This document shows, piece by piece, positions 1 to 6,415 of a DNA stretch of 30,010 bases. The stretch is from positions 1-30,010 of the forward strand of contig JAEYUK010000086.1 of assembly GCA_023432655.1 (NCBI GenBank), in the 5' to 3' direction. The stretch comes from Pseudomonadota bacterium (GTDB taxonomy: Bacteria > Bdellovibrionota > Bacteriovoracia > Bacteriovoracales > Bacteriovoracaceae). Position 1 is the first letter of the stretch, and every line of letters begins with the position of its first letter. The position numbers and the translations under genes were made by a program. Under the pieces are notes generated by a model, which saw only the letters and a program-made list of their open reading frames with translations, was not told where the DNA came from and made no database searches.

Positions 1-1
1 C

Positions 2-1201
2 GCCAGGGCCGTGCCGCTTAGAGATTCTTTGGGTCACGTCACTCAGTGGGTAGGGACGGTTACAGATATTCATGATCAAAAAGAAATTGAAGCCGTTCAG
101 GCCCGATTATTACAGATTCTGGATAGCTCCTCGGATTTTGTAAGTATGATGGAACCCTCGGGGAAGGTCATCTACATCAATAAGGCCGGTAAGGATATGT
201 TGGGTCTAGAGGAGACTGAAGACATCAGCGCATTAAAGAGTATAGATTTTTTCTATGAAGATGACCTGAGTATTGTGAAGGACATTATTTACCCTACTAC
301 CATTAAAGAGGGAAAATGGGTCGGAGATATCAGACTCCGGAACTTGAAAAATGATCAAGGAAGATGGGTTCACTATAACTCCTTTATTACCCATGACGTA
401 GAAAATGGTGCCTTCACTGGATTTGCGACCATTTCCAGAGACCTTACAGAATTAAAACAAAAAGAGCGAAAATTAGAAGAAGCACTGATCGCACGAGATC
501 AATTCTTATCTATTGCCTCTCATGAACTGAAGACTCCTCTAACATCACTTAAACTTCAGTCTCAACTGAGTCTTAGGTCCTTACAAGCGGGAAAAGTACA
601 ATCGAAAGAACGGCAGTATGAACTTGCAACCCAGGCCAATGAAATGGTGGGAAGACTCACTCGACTGATTGATGACATGTTGGATGTTTCACGGATTAGA
701 ACAGGAAAACTTCAACTAGATACAAGTAAGCAGGAGCTAGGAGATATTGTCCGGGAAGTTGTTTTACGGATGAGCCCTTTGTTCGAAGCTGCTCACTTGA
801 AATTGCCTTCCATCGAATGCCGGGAGGAACTTGTAGGAGATTGGGATCGGTTCAGGCTTGAACAAGTGATAGGAAATCTTCTCACTAATGCCATCAGGTA
901 TGGTAAGGGTAACTCCATTGAGATCACGCTTGAAAGGGATGCTAATAAGGCCATCCTCAAAATCACTGATCATGGTTATGGTATTGCCGAACAAGATCTG
1001 GAAAGAATTTTTGGGCGTTTTGAGAGGGCAATAAGTTCTTCGGAAGTCAGTGGAATGGGATTAGGTCTATTCATTTCAAGAGAAATCGTAGAAACTCAAA
1101 AAGGTAGAATTTGGGCCCAGAGTGAACTCAATAAAGGTTCCACTTTTATAATAGAATTGCCACTGAAAGAAAGGGATGACTGTGTCGAAAACAATTTATG
1201 A
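2..1201 (+). CDS. PAS-domain sensor histidine kinase (5' end cut by window edge)
   Basis: The reading frame is already open at the left edge, so only the last 399 residues are seen. The first ~25 visible residues look like the PAC end of an upstream PAS domain (VPLRD...WVGTVTDIHDQKE). A second PAS domain spans about residues 35-150, then a short coiled linker, a HisKA domain with phospho-acceptor His174 in SHELKTPLTSL, and a HATPase domain with N box (NLLTNAIRYG), G1 (DHGYGIA), F box (FGRFERA) and G2 (GMGLGLFIS). It should autophosphorylate on the histidine and pass phosphate to a response regulator. No regulator or receiver domain is visible, so it appears orphan here. No membrane segment is seen in this part. 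The stop codon overlaps the peroxidase gene by 20-26 bp. The kinase call is secure; the signal sensed is unknown. Confidence 0.93.
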   Translation, partial: ARAVPLRDSLGHVTQWVGTVTDIHDQKEIEAVQARLLQILDSSSDFVSMMEPSGKVIYINKAGKDMLGLEETEDISALKSIDFFYEDDLSIVKDIIYPTTIKEGKWVGDIRLRNLKNDQGRWVHYNSFITHDVENGAFTGFATISRDLTELKQKERKLEEALIARDQFLSIASHELKTPLTSLKLQSQLSLRSLQAGKVQSKERQYELATQANEMVGRLTRLIDDMLDVSRIRTGKLQLDTSKQELGDIVREVVLRMSPLFEAAHLKLPSIECREELVGDWDRFRLEQVIGNLLTNAIRYGKGNSIEITLERDANKAILKITDHGYGIAEQDLERIFGRFERAISSSEVSGMGLGLFISREIVETQKGRIWAQSELNKGSTFIIELPLKERDDCVENNL

Positions 1202-1736
1202 TTTTAACGTGAAAAGAATCGATGGTACTAATGTTGAACTTCGCCAATATGCGGGTAAGGTTCTGCTGCTAGTGAATGTTGCTTCGGAATGTGGCCTAAC
1301 TCCTCAGTATGAAGGTCTGGAAAAGCTCTATAGTGAATATAAAGATAAAGGTCTTGTGGTCTTAGGTTTTCCGGCCAACGAATTTGGTTCCCAGGAACCT
1401 GGAAGTAACGATGAAATTCAGGAATTTTGTCGTATGAACTATGGAGTGAATTTTCCAATGTTCGAAAAAATTGTAGTTAAAGGTCAAAATCAACATCCGT
1501 TATACCACTACTTGATTACCAATAAACCGGAAGCCGTTCTGAAACCAGATAGCAAACTCATTCCGCGTTTGAAAGAAAAAGGTTTATTGACCGGAGCTTC
1601 AAATGATATCAAATGGAATTTTGAAAAATTCTTAATTGGTAAGAACGGTGAAATCGTAGAAAGATTTTCACCTGACATCGCTCCCATGGATCCGATAATT
1701 TTGAAATCAGTGGAGCATGAAATTGAGCGTACTTAG
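1182..1736 (+). CDS. Glutathione peroxidase family protein (Cys-type, probably thioredoxin-dependent)
   Basis: Peroxidase of the GPx family, reducing H2O2 or organic and lipid peroxides in the cytoplasm. The catalytic tetrad is visible (numbered from the in-frame ATG at 1176): peroxidatic Cys39 in NVASECGLT, Gln73 in FGSQEPG, Trp147 and Asn148 in WNFEKFL. Cys85 in EFCRMNYG sits where yeast Gpx3-type enzymes carry the resolving cysteine, so thioredoxin is the likelier reductant; this is family knowledge, not shown here. The usual Cys of FPCNQF is Ala. There is no signal peptide. Two starts compete: ATG 1176 has AAGGG directly against it, whereas GTG 1182 sits 6 nt after AAGGG and gives the normal family N-terminus, so GTG is preferred. 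It overlaps the kinase upstream and the exported protein downstream, suggesting one operon. Confidence 0.93.
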   Translation: MSKTIYDFNVKRIDGTNVELRQYAGKVLLLVNVASECGLTPQYEGLEKLYSEYKDKGLVVLGFPANEFGSQEPGSNDEIQEFCRMNYGVNFPMFEKIVVKGQNQHPLYHYLITNKPEAVLKPDSKLIPRLKEKGLLTGASNDIKWNFEKFLIGKNGEIVERFSPDIAPMDPIILKSVEHEIERT

Positions 1737-2148
1737 ACTTTTGATACTTTTTCCGGCATTGGCCTATGGGGCCCCAATGCCGGTTCAAGATAATATTCTC
1801 TTTGCTTTTGATCGTTGTAAAAGCCTTTCAGTGGATCTTAAAACGGGGAATTGGCAGGAAAAGTTTGCGCCTTCTTTCGATATTCATTGCCGAAAATCAG
1901 CTGATGAAAAGTTGCAGTTTGTATGCGACTTCTTTGCCACCGATTCCTCGAAGAAAATTGTTCAAGAGTTTTATAAAGGCGGGAGCGATTTAGGGGCAGC
2001 AGAACTAACTGGCCCTGAAAGGAAAACGATTAAATTTTTACTTGGACATAAGTATGCATCATTTGAGTCCCCCTCAGAAAAGAAAACTTGTGCTGGCATT
2101 TATCTCTTTGAACAAGAAGCTCTTAAAAAGAAAAATAAACAGAACTGA
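1717..2148 (+). CDS. Small exported protein of unknown function
   Basis: 143 codons. A clear Sec signal peptide (MKLSVLRLLILFPALAYG, cleavage near AYG/A) precedes a soluble mature part with four cysteines (in DRCKS, IHCRK, FVCDF and KTCAG), compatible with two disulfides in the periplasm, and a lysine-rich end (EALKKKNKQN). I do not recognise the family. It overlaps the end of the peroxidase gene by 20 bp, so it is probably co-transcribed and translated by re-initiation. GGAG at 1712-1715 is almost against the ATG; an in-frame TTG at 1723 has better spacing and would give a signal peptide two residues shorter. The stop abuts the stop of the convergent lipoprotein gene with no gap. Confidence 0.75.
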   Translation: MKLSVLRLLILFPALAYGAPMPVQDNILFAFDRCKSLSVDLKTGNWQEKFAPSFDIHCRKSADEKLQFVCDFFATDSSKKIVQEFYKGGSDLGAAELTGPERKTIKFLLGHKYASFESPSEKKTCAGIYLFEQEALKKKNKQN

Positions 2149-2163
2149 TTAATCATTTTTCTT
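2128..2163. terminator. AT-rich inverted repeat between abutting convergent genes
   Basis: A perfect 9-bp inverted repeat, AAGAAAAAT (2128-2136) and ATTTTTCTT (2155-2163), encloses both stop codons, and the near-palindrome TGATTAATCA lies at 2146-2155. It could act as a weak bidirectional terminator, with runs of T on either strand, but the stem is almost pure A-T. Low confidence. Confidence 0.3.
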
Positions 2164-2529
2164 GATCGCCAGGTAGATTTTTGGGCAAAGATGGGTTTGT
2201 TCGTCTGATTTTTCAAGTGTCCTGATGGCGTCATTTAGCATGGAAATATATTCTTCTTTCGGTTCGGAAAGACTGATTCTATCCTGGTAAACTAAGTCCA
2301 GTAATTCCTGGAGGGCCAATCTTTTTTCATAGTTTTTTGCAGCAGTGTTGAAGCAAATCACAAATGGGTATTCGATCCGTAACCCTTGTGCTTGTAAGTC
2401 AGGCATAGGAGTTTTTTCATATAAAGCAGGCGCGGGAAGAAGAGGAGAATCTCCAGAAGTAGAGCCACCGCTCTTTTTCCCGCAAGATGATATTAAAATA
2501 GTAACAAGTAACAATAAGATTACTTTCAT
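2149..2529 (-). CDS. Small lipoprotein, function unknown
   Basis: 126 codons. The N-terminus is a type II signal peptide with lipobox ISSC (Cys16), followed by a Gly/Ser-rich linker (GKKSGGSTSGDSP) and a ~100-residue globular part with two cysteines (FVICF and HLCPK). No known domain is recognised. It should be anchored in the inner or outer membrane; the residues after Cys16 (Gly-Lys-Lys) do not look like an Asp+2 inner-membrane retention signal. There is no Shine-Dalgarno before ATG 2529 (CCACCGCC instead), but TATAGT lies at 2543-2538 on this strand, close enough that transcription would start almost at the ATG. It lies 61 bp downstream of the DoxX gene on the same strand and faces the exported protein at 1717-2148. 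Confidence 0.78.
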   Translation of the reverse strand: MKVILLLLVTILISSCGKKSGGSTSGDSPLLPAPALYEKTPMPDLQAQGLRIEYPFVICFNTAAKNYEKRLALQELLDLVYQDRISLSEPKEEYISMLNDAIRTLEKSDEQTHLCPKIYLAIKKND

Positions 2530-2590
2530 GGCGGTGGACTATAATCTTAATGCGGAAATAGGTCTAAATAAGATTACCCAAAGATTAAGG

Positions 2591-3070
2591 CTAAGTTCTC
2601 TTACCTTTCGTGTACTTGCCGCGGCGATGGTCTAAACTTAGAGGTCCCGCTCCATAAAAAAGAATCAGAATAGAGGCACCAATCAGTGAAAGATTTTTCA
2701 TGAAATGAATCATTTGGACTTGGGCCAGCTCAGGATCGGTATATGACCAGAAGTTATGCATAAGAACGGTGACTGGAACTAAAAAGAGTAACAGGAGAGT
2801 GGCCCCCATTCGTGCATGGTAACCTAAAAACACGCTTAATCCTCCGATGAGCGCCAATAGTCCGGAAACAGGGACAAGTATGTCGGCCATTGGGATACCT
2901 TGCTCGGCTGCGTAACTGATACTCCCACTTGAAAAGTGATTGATCCCTGAGAGGATAAAGATGAGTGAAAATAAGGTCCGCCCGATAGGAACTGCCCAAA
3001 GACTGGTTTTTGATTTCATCCGATGAAGGTCTATCGACATATCAGCTTGTGAGTGAAATACGTTTGCCAT
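2591..3070 (-). CDS. DoxX family membrane protein
   Basis: 159 codons with four predicted membrane helices, at about residues 28-46, 62-84, 88-108 and 123-143. The first helix and following loop carry the family pattern GRTLFSLIFILSGINHF, and the second helix has the usual Gly/Ala-rich PVSGLLALIGGLSVFLGY. DoxX/YqjF-type proteins are small inner-membrane proteins linked in some bacteria to redox or thiol stress; the role here is not known. The start is well supported by AAGGAGG (3082-3076) 6 nt before the ATG and by the promoter upstream. There is no hairpin after the stop, so transcription may continue into the lipoprotein gene at 2149-2529. Confidence 0.9.
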   Translation of the reverse strand: MANVFHSQADMSIDLHRMKSKTSLWAVPIGRTLFSLIFILSGINHFSSGSISYAAEQGIPMADILVPVSGLLALIGGLSVFLGYHARMGATLLLLFLVPVTVLMHNFWSYTDPELAQVQMIHFMKNLSLIGASILILFYGAGPLSLDHRRGKYTKGKRT

Positions 3071-3095
3071 AAAATCCTCCTTATTTTCTTATTTC

Positions 3096-3123
3096 ATTGT
3101 ACTCCGTGCCCACGCCCTGCCAA
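3096..3123 (-). promoter_or_regulatory. Sigma70-type promoter of the DoxX gene
   Basis: On the minus strand TTGGCA (3123-3118) is followed by a 16-bp spacer and TACAAT (3101-3096), each five of six matches to consensus. Predicted transcription start is near 3090, giving a ~20-nt leader that contains AAGGAGG. Confidence 0.6.
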
Positions 3124-3229
3124 TTCACCATATAAATTGGTTTATATCAGAAAACTCGGTCTTCACTGCACATTTACCAGCAGACTTGTCTCCCTGAAAA
3201 TAGGCCATGCTTTAAACCAAGGAGTATTT

Positions 3230-3487
3230 ATGAAACTGATTTTAACTTTTGTTTTGGCCTTATCCGCGGCGGGTGCTTTAGCTCAAGAAGATTTAAATAC
3301 AATGAAGACTAAAGCGAATGCTCACCTCAATAAGAAATTATCAAGCCTGGAATCGGCTAAGTCATGTATTAACTCAGCCGACAGCATCGAAAAATTCAAG
3401 GCCTGTAAGTATGATATGCATGAAGATATGAAGAAGAATAAAAGACAAGCGATGGAAGAAAAAATGAATGAGTCGTCTGAAGAATAG
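3230..3487 (+). CDS. Small secreted helical protein, function unknown
   Basis: 85 residues from ATG 3230, which has AAGGAG (3219-3224) at ideal spacing; a longer in-frame opening from 3053 lacks any start signal and is rejected. The signal peptide MKLILTFVLALSAAGALA is cleaved before QED. The mature ~67 residues are strongly charged and helical, with two cysteines (KSCIN and KACKY) 13 residues apart that could pin a helical hairpin. The end is rich in Lys, Met and Glu (DMKKNKRQAMEEKMNESSEE). Proteins of this style are common in predatory Bdellovibrionota, but I know no function. It has its own terminator, so it is probably monocistronic. Confidence 0.82.
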   Translation: MKLILTFVLALSAAGALAQEDLNTMKTKANAHLNKKLSSLESAKSCINSADSIEKFKACKYDMHEDMKKNKRQAMEEKMNESSEE

Positions 3488-3499
3488 ATAATGCCTTCT

Positions 3500-3526
3500 T
3501 ACGAGGGGATCAAAAGTCCTCTCGTA
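3500..3526 (+). terminator. Rho-independent terminator after the small secreted protein
   Basis: TACGAGGGGA (3500-3509) pairs with TCCTCTCGTA (3517-3526) over ten pairs with one G-U, around a 7-nt loop, followed by TTTCATCTT. The U-tract is short, so efficiency is uncertain. Confidence 0.6.
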
Positions 3527-3538
3527 TTTCATCTTAAT

Positions 3539-3567
3539 TTGCTCCAATTCCTAAATACGCTTATAAT
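3539..3567 (+). promoter_or_regulatory. Sigma70-type promoter of the methyltransferase lipoprotein gene
   Basis: TTGCTC (3539-3544), a 17-bp spacer and a perfect TATAAT (3562-3567) lie just upstream of AAAGGA and ATG 3591. Predicted start is near 3574. Confidence 0.55.
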
Positions 3568-3590
3568 TTACGGAAACAAAAGGAACTAAG

Positions 3591-4394
3591 ATGAAATTTT
3601 TGCTTTTAAGTGCATTACTAATGATGAGTGCTTGCTCATCTAAAAATGGTGTCCCTGATCTCCCTGAATCGCTGGAAGAAGCCGTTTATAATAGTCCCTT
3701 TAGAAGTCCCGAAAATATGAAACGAGACATCTATCGTCACCCTCTGGAGACTTTAGATTTTTTCGGTTTAGAGTCCGATATGACTGTGCTTGAAGTTTCG
3801 CCTGGTCGAGGGTGGTATATGGAAATTCTTGCGCCCTACTTAACTGAAAAAGGTAAGTACATCATGGCGATGCCTGTTCCAGACAAACCTTATTTTAAAA
3901 CCATGGAAGAGAGTATCAATGCGTGGAAAGAAAAGTTTCCGATGGTTAAAACGGAGAAGGTTACTTTTTCTCCTCCCCATCAAATTCATTTTCCGGCCAA
4001 GGAATCAGTGGACATGGTTCTAACCTTCAGAAATGTCCATAATTGGTTAGCTCAATCCGGAGAGAAGGCGGCATTCAAGGCTTTCTTTGATGTGTTAAAA
4101 CCCGGTGGAATCTTGGGAGTAGTTGAGCATAGGTCCCTTCCTTCACAAGAAGATAAGATTTCTAAAAACGGTTACATGAGAGAAGTTGATGTCATTGAGC
4201 TTGCTGCCCAGGCCGGTTTTGTGCTCGTGAGCACTTCTGAAGTAAATGCCAACTCTAAAGATAAGAAAGACCATCCCCATGGTGTTTGGTCTTTACCTCC
4301 CACTCTCAGAGGCGGGGAAACGGATCAGGATAAATATTTGAGAATTGGCGAAAGTGATCGCATGACAATTAAATTCATGAAACCAAAGAGATAG
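3591..4394 (+). CDS. Lipoprotein with SAM-methyltransferase fold (COG4798 type)
   Basis: 267 codons. The N-terminus is a lipoprotein signal with lipobox MSAC (Cys15). The rest matches the COG4798 predicted methyltransferase family: motif I VLEVSPGRGWYMEIL at residues 66-80, followed by APYL, then TFRNVHNW near residue 150, DVLKPGGILGVVEHR as the post-II motif, and a conserved end in which LRIGESDRMTIKF recalls the family's substrate side. Family members often carry export signals, which is odd for an enzyme whose cofactor is cytosolic; substrate and activity are not established. Start: AAAGGA at 3579-3584 and lipobox placement. It stands alone, between the terminator at 3500-3526 and the SDR gene 91 bp further on, and has its own promoter. 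Confidence 0.85.
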   Translation: MKFLLLSALLMMSACSSKNGVPDLPESLEEAVYNSPFRSPENMKRDIYRHPLETLDFFGLESDMTVLEVSPGRGWYMEILAPYLTEKGKYIMAMPVPDKPYFKTMEESINAWKEKFPMVKTEKVTFSPPHQIHFPAKESVDMVLTFRNVHNWLAQSGEKAAFKAFFDVLKPGGILGVVEHRSLPSQEDKISKNGYMREVDVIELAAQAGFVLVSTSEVNANSKDKKDHPHGVWSLPPTLRGGETDQDKYLRIGESDRMTIKFMKPKR

Positions 4395-4485
4395 TTTTTC
4401 TCAATTATCTTAATATACTTTTCAGTTTAAAGCTGTTCATTACTTAACCCTCGGGAGCTATGCTTAAATAGTGCCTGGGGGCTTT

Positions 4486-5214
4486 ATGAAATTAGAAAAT
4501 AAAGTTGTAGTCTTAACTGGTGCAGGGCGAGGAATCGGACGGGCGATAGCCTTGAATCTGGCGCAAGAAGGAGTCCATCTTGCTTTAATCGCTCGCACCG
4601 AAAAAGAAATCGCCTCTACCGCCTTCGCTTGTGAACAGTATGGAGTCACTGCTAAATATTATCCATTCGACCTGACAGAAATTGAAAAAATTCCTGAACT
4701 CATCAGGAAAATTCATAATGACTTTAAAAGAATTCATGTGCTGATAAACGATGCTGGCCGTTACGAAACGGTTGATCTCACTTCTAATGATCTTTCTTCC
4801 TGGGATGATATTTTGGATATTAATTTCAAAGCAGTCTATCACTTAACTCAAGAGATTTTGCCTCACCTAAGGCTCAATGACGAAGGGGCGATCATAAATA
4901 TCTCTTCTATTGCTGGCCTTCTTCCTTCTAAGGGTGGTGAAATTTATAATTCCTCTAAAGCCGCGCTCAAGAGCTATTCCGGTTGTCTTTATGAAGACGT
5001 AAGGGAATTAGGAATCAAGGTCGTTACCATTTATCCGGGACTAGTGAATACAGTCATGAATAATGGAGGAAAATTTGATGATGCTAAAATGATTCAGCCC
5101 GAAGATATTGCTAGTGCTGTAAATTGGTCTTTAAAACTCTCTGACAGCGCATGTCCGACAGAAATTACTATCCGGCCTCAGCGATCTCCGGTTCGTTCTC
5201 GGCCGGCCGCTTAG
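4486..5214 (+). CDS. Short-chain dehydrogenase/reductase
   Basis: 242 residues from ATG 4486, preceded by a GGGGG run; an in-frame GTG at 4471 would add five residues before the normal SDR start. Classical SDR features are present: cofactor motif TGAGRGIG at residues 11-18, NDAG in place of the usual NNAG, a catalytic Ser in NISSIAG, the Tyr-x3-Lys pair in YNSSKAAL, and YPGLVNT after it. R-T after the fourth strand (LIARTEKE) suggests NADP(H), as inference. It is a cytoplasmic NAD(P)-dependent oxidoreductase of unknown substrate, related in pattern to FabG/3-oxoacyl reductases. The C-terminal tail (IRPQRSPVRSRPAA) is encoded within 47 bp antisense to the small acidic gene at 5168-5311. Confidence 0.9.
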   Translation: MKLENKVVVLTGAGRGIGRAIALNLAQEGVHLALIARTEKEIASTAFACEQYGVTAKYYPFDLTEIEKIPELIRKIHNDFKRIHVLINDAGRYETVDLTSNDLSSWDDILDINFKAVYHLTQEILPHLRLNDEGAIINISSIAGLLPSKGGEIYNSSKAALKSYSGCLYEDVRELGIKVVTIYPGLVNTVMNNGGKFDDAKMIQPEDIASAVNWSLKLSDSACPTEITIRPQRSPVRSRPAA

Positions 5215-5311
5215 TTTTGCCCAAATCTTTAACTTCTTCTTTGTCTTCGAAATCTTCAAATTTAAGATCCCAGTCTTCTAAGAATTCAGGTCCAAATTGA
5301 TACTGAGACAT
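5168..5311 (-). CDS. 47-residue acidic protein, function unknown
   Basis: A very short gene, well supported by its signals. ATG 5311 has AAGGAG (5323-5318) with 6-nt spacing, and an extended -10 promoter lies just upstream. The product is strongly acidic (for example EFLEDWDLKFEDFEDKEEV), with no Cys, no signal peptide and no membrane segment. Its last 15 codons lie antisense to the end of the SDR gene. An in-frame extension to 5362 has no ribosome site and would cross the promoter. I do not recognise it; a small cytosolic regulator or partner protein is possible but not shown. Confidence 0.62.
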   Translation of the reverse strand: MSQYQFGPEFLEDWDLKFEDFEDKEEVKDLGKTKRPAENEPEIAEAG

Positions 5312-5333
5312 ACAGCACTCCTTAATAGAATGG

Positions 5334-5362
5334 ATTGTAACACTGGCACAATACCCAACCAA
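5334..5362 (-). promoter_or_regulatory. Extended -10 promoter of the small acidic gene
   Basis: On the minus strand TTGGTT (5362-5357), a 17-bp spacer and TACAAT (5339-5334), with the extension TGT directly before the -10. Predicted start is near 5327, giving a leader of about 16 nt. Confidence 0.5.
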
Positions 5363-5433
5363 TATTCAGGAGTTAAAACGGGAGTATGAAGGATTTCTAA
5401 ATAGAATGTGACTGTAATTTATGGCAAAAGAAT

Positions 5434-5456
5434 GTAAGGGGGGGAGACCCCCTTAC
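5434..5456 (-). terminator. Rho-independent terminator after the 86-residue gene
   Basis: GTAAGGGGG (5434-5442) and CCCCCTTAC (5448-5456) form a perfect 9-bp GC-rich stem with a 5-nt loop. On the minus strand it is followed by ATTCTTTTGCC, 13 bp after the stop of the gene at 5470-5730. Confidence 0.75.
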
Positions 5457-5469
5457 TAAGTAGTTAGCT

Positions 5470-5730
5470 TTATTCTAGTTTTTCACGAAAAGAATAGACC
5501 AGGGGTTTTAAGTCGGCCTTGTTCTTCTTTGTTCGTTTTGAGCATTTTCTGTTTAGCGTTCTACATTCTTTTAGAAGTTTTATTTGTTGCCGAAAGACAA
5601 CTTCCATTTTTGTCCAGGCATCGATCTCATTCTGAAAATCGATTCCCATATCTTCGCCATGCGTGAAGCGAGCTTTGTCGAGCTCAACATGAGCGATCAA
5701 AAAGCCATTATCATCTGATGAAATTTTCAT
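5470..5730 (-). CDS. 86-residue hypothetical protein
   Basis: The start at ATG 5730 is chosen because AAGGA (5741-5737) lies 6 nt upstream; the ATG at 5736 overlaps that site. There is no signal peptide. The first half is mixed and acidic (MKISSDDNGFLIAHVELDKARF), the second is helical and basic with two Cys in KECRTLNRKCSKRTKKNK. I recognise no family; the basic helical end could bind nucleic acid or an acidic partner, but that is speculation. It is flanked by its own promoter and a strong terminator, so it is a stand-alone transcription unit. Confidence 0.65.
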   Translation of the reverse strand: MKISSDDNGFLIAHVELDKARFTHGEDMGIDFQNEIDAWTKMEVVFRQQIKLLKECRTLNRKCSKRTKKNKADLKPLVYSFREKLE

Positions 5731-5806
5731 GATCATTCCTTGAAGTTGAGAGCGGTTAGTAAAATTTGGGAGACATTGTTTCGAGCTATTTTCGAAGAGA
5801 GATTAA

Positions 5807-5835
5807 ATTATATAGCGGTTCCTCACCTAGGTCAC
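5807..5835 (-). promoter_or_regulatory. Promoter of the 86-residue gene with overlapping palindrome
   Basis: On the minus strand GTGACC (5835-5830), a 17-bp spacer and a perfect TATAAT (5812-5807). The 8-bp palindrome ACCTAGGT (5825-5832) overlaps the -35 box and could be an operator. Predicted leader is ~70 nt. Confidence 0.45.
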
Positions 5836-5968
5836 TGATATATTGTTTAACCGACTTAATCCATTCTACTTAGTGATAATTCAATTCTTTATATAACGGA
5901 GAGTTTTTGTGGGGAGGAAAAAAATTCAGCTAAAACTCTTTTAAAAAACTAATTTAGATCAGTTTTTT

Positions 5969-5997
5969 TTCATAATCGTCCATGCTAGTCTTGTAAT
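5969..5997 (+). promoter_or_regulatory. Probable promoter of the CBS-nuclease operon
   Basis: TTCATA (5969-5974), a 17-bp spacer and TGTAAT (5992-5997), with the ribosome site AGAGGAGAAGG just downstream. The 289-bp region 5731-6019 otherwise contains the promoter at 5807-5835 and an 8-bp inverted repeat AGAGTTTT/AAAACTCT (5900-5907, 5932-5939) of unclear meaning. Confidence 0.4.
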
Positions 5998-6019
5998 AAA
6001 TGAAGAGAGGAGAAGGACC

Positions 6020-6415
6020 ATGAACGTTTCAGTTGAAGAATACACAAGTCCAATTTTAGTAGTCGTCGATCCTGCCGCCAATCTGGACCAAGCGCTTGAG
6101 ATGATGCAAGAAAATGGCGTCCGACATTTACCAGTGGTTCGCGATCAGAAAGTGTTAGGAATTGTTTCCGAGAGGGATCTTCTTCTTCACATCGGGAAAA
6201 ACTGGACCTCTATGATGAAAGTGGGTGACATCATGAGCACGAACCTTCTTAGTGTTCATATTAATGATACATTAGGTGATGTGGCCTATCAGCTTTCATC
6301 CGAAAAAGTGGGCTCAGCGATTGTACTAGATGAAAACGAAGATTTATATGGCATCTTCACCACGACCGATGCGCTGAACGCCCTCGTTGAAATCATGAAT
6401 CAGAATAATGATTAA
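6020..6415 (+). CDS. Stand-alone CBS-pair protein
   Basis: 131 codons made almost entirely of two CBS domains, about residues 8-62 and 67-128. Typical features are GVRHLPVV followed by LGIVSERDLL, then VGDIMSTNLLSV opening the second repeat, and a degenerate GSAIVLDENEDLYGIFTTTDAL. CBS pairs bind adenine nucleotides or related ligands and report energy state or control a partner; the ligand here is unknown. The ribosome site AGGAGAAGG lies 3 nt from the ATG. The stop overlaps the start of the nuclease lipoprotein gene (TAATG), so the two proteins are likely made from one mRNA with coupled translation, although one is cytosolic and the other exported. Confidence 0.9.
   Translation: MNVSVEEYTSPILVVVDPAANLDQALEMMQENGVRHLPVVRDQKVLGIVSERDLLLHIGKNWTSMMKVGDIMSTNLLSVHINDTLGDVAYQLSSEKVGSAIVLDENEDLYGIFTTTDALNALVEIMNQNND

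Noticed and set aside
3053..3229. N-terminal extension of the small secreted protein from an upstream ATG
   Set aside because: It would bury a perfect signal peptide 59 residues inside the protein and ignores AAGGAG before ATG 3230.
5900..5939. AGAGTTTT/AAAACTCT inverted repeat as a small RNA or terminator
   Set aside because: 24-nt loop, AT-rich stem and no gene directly before it; too weak to call.
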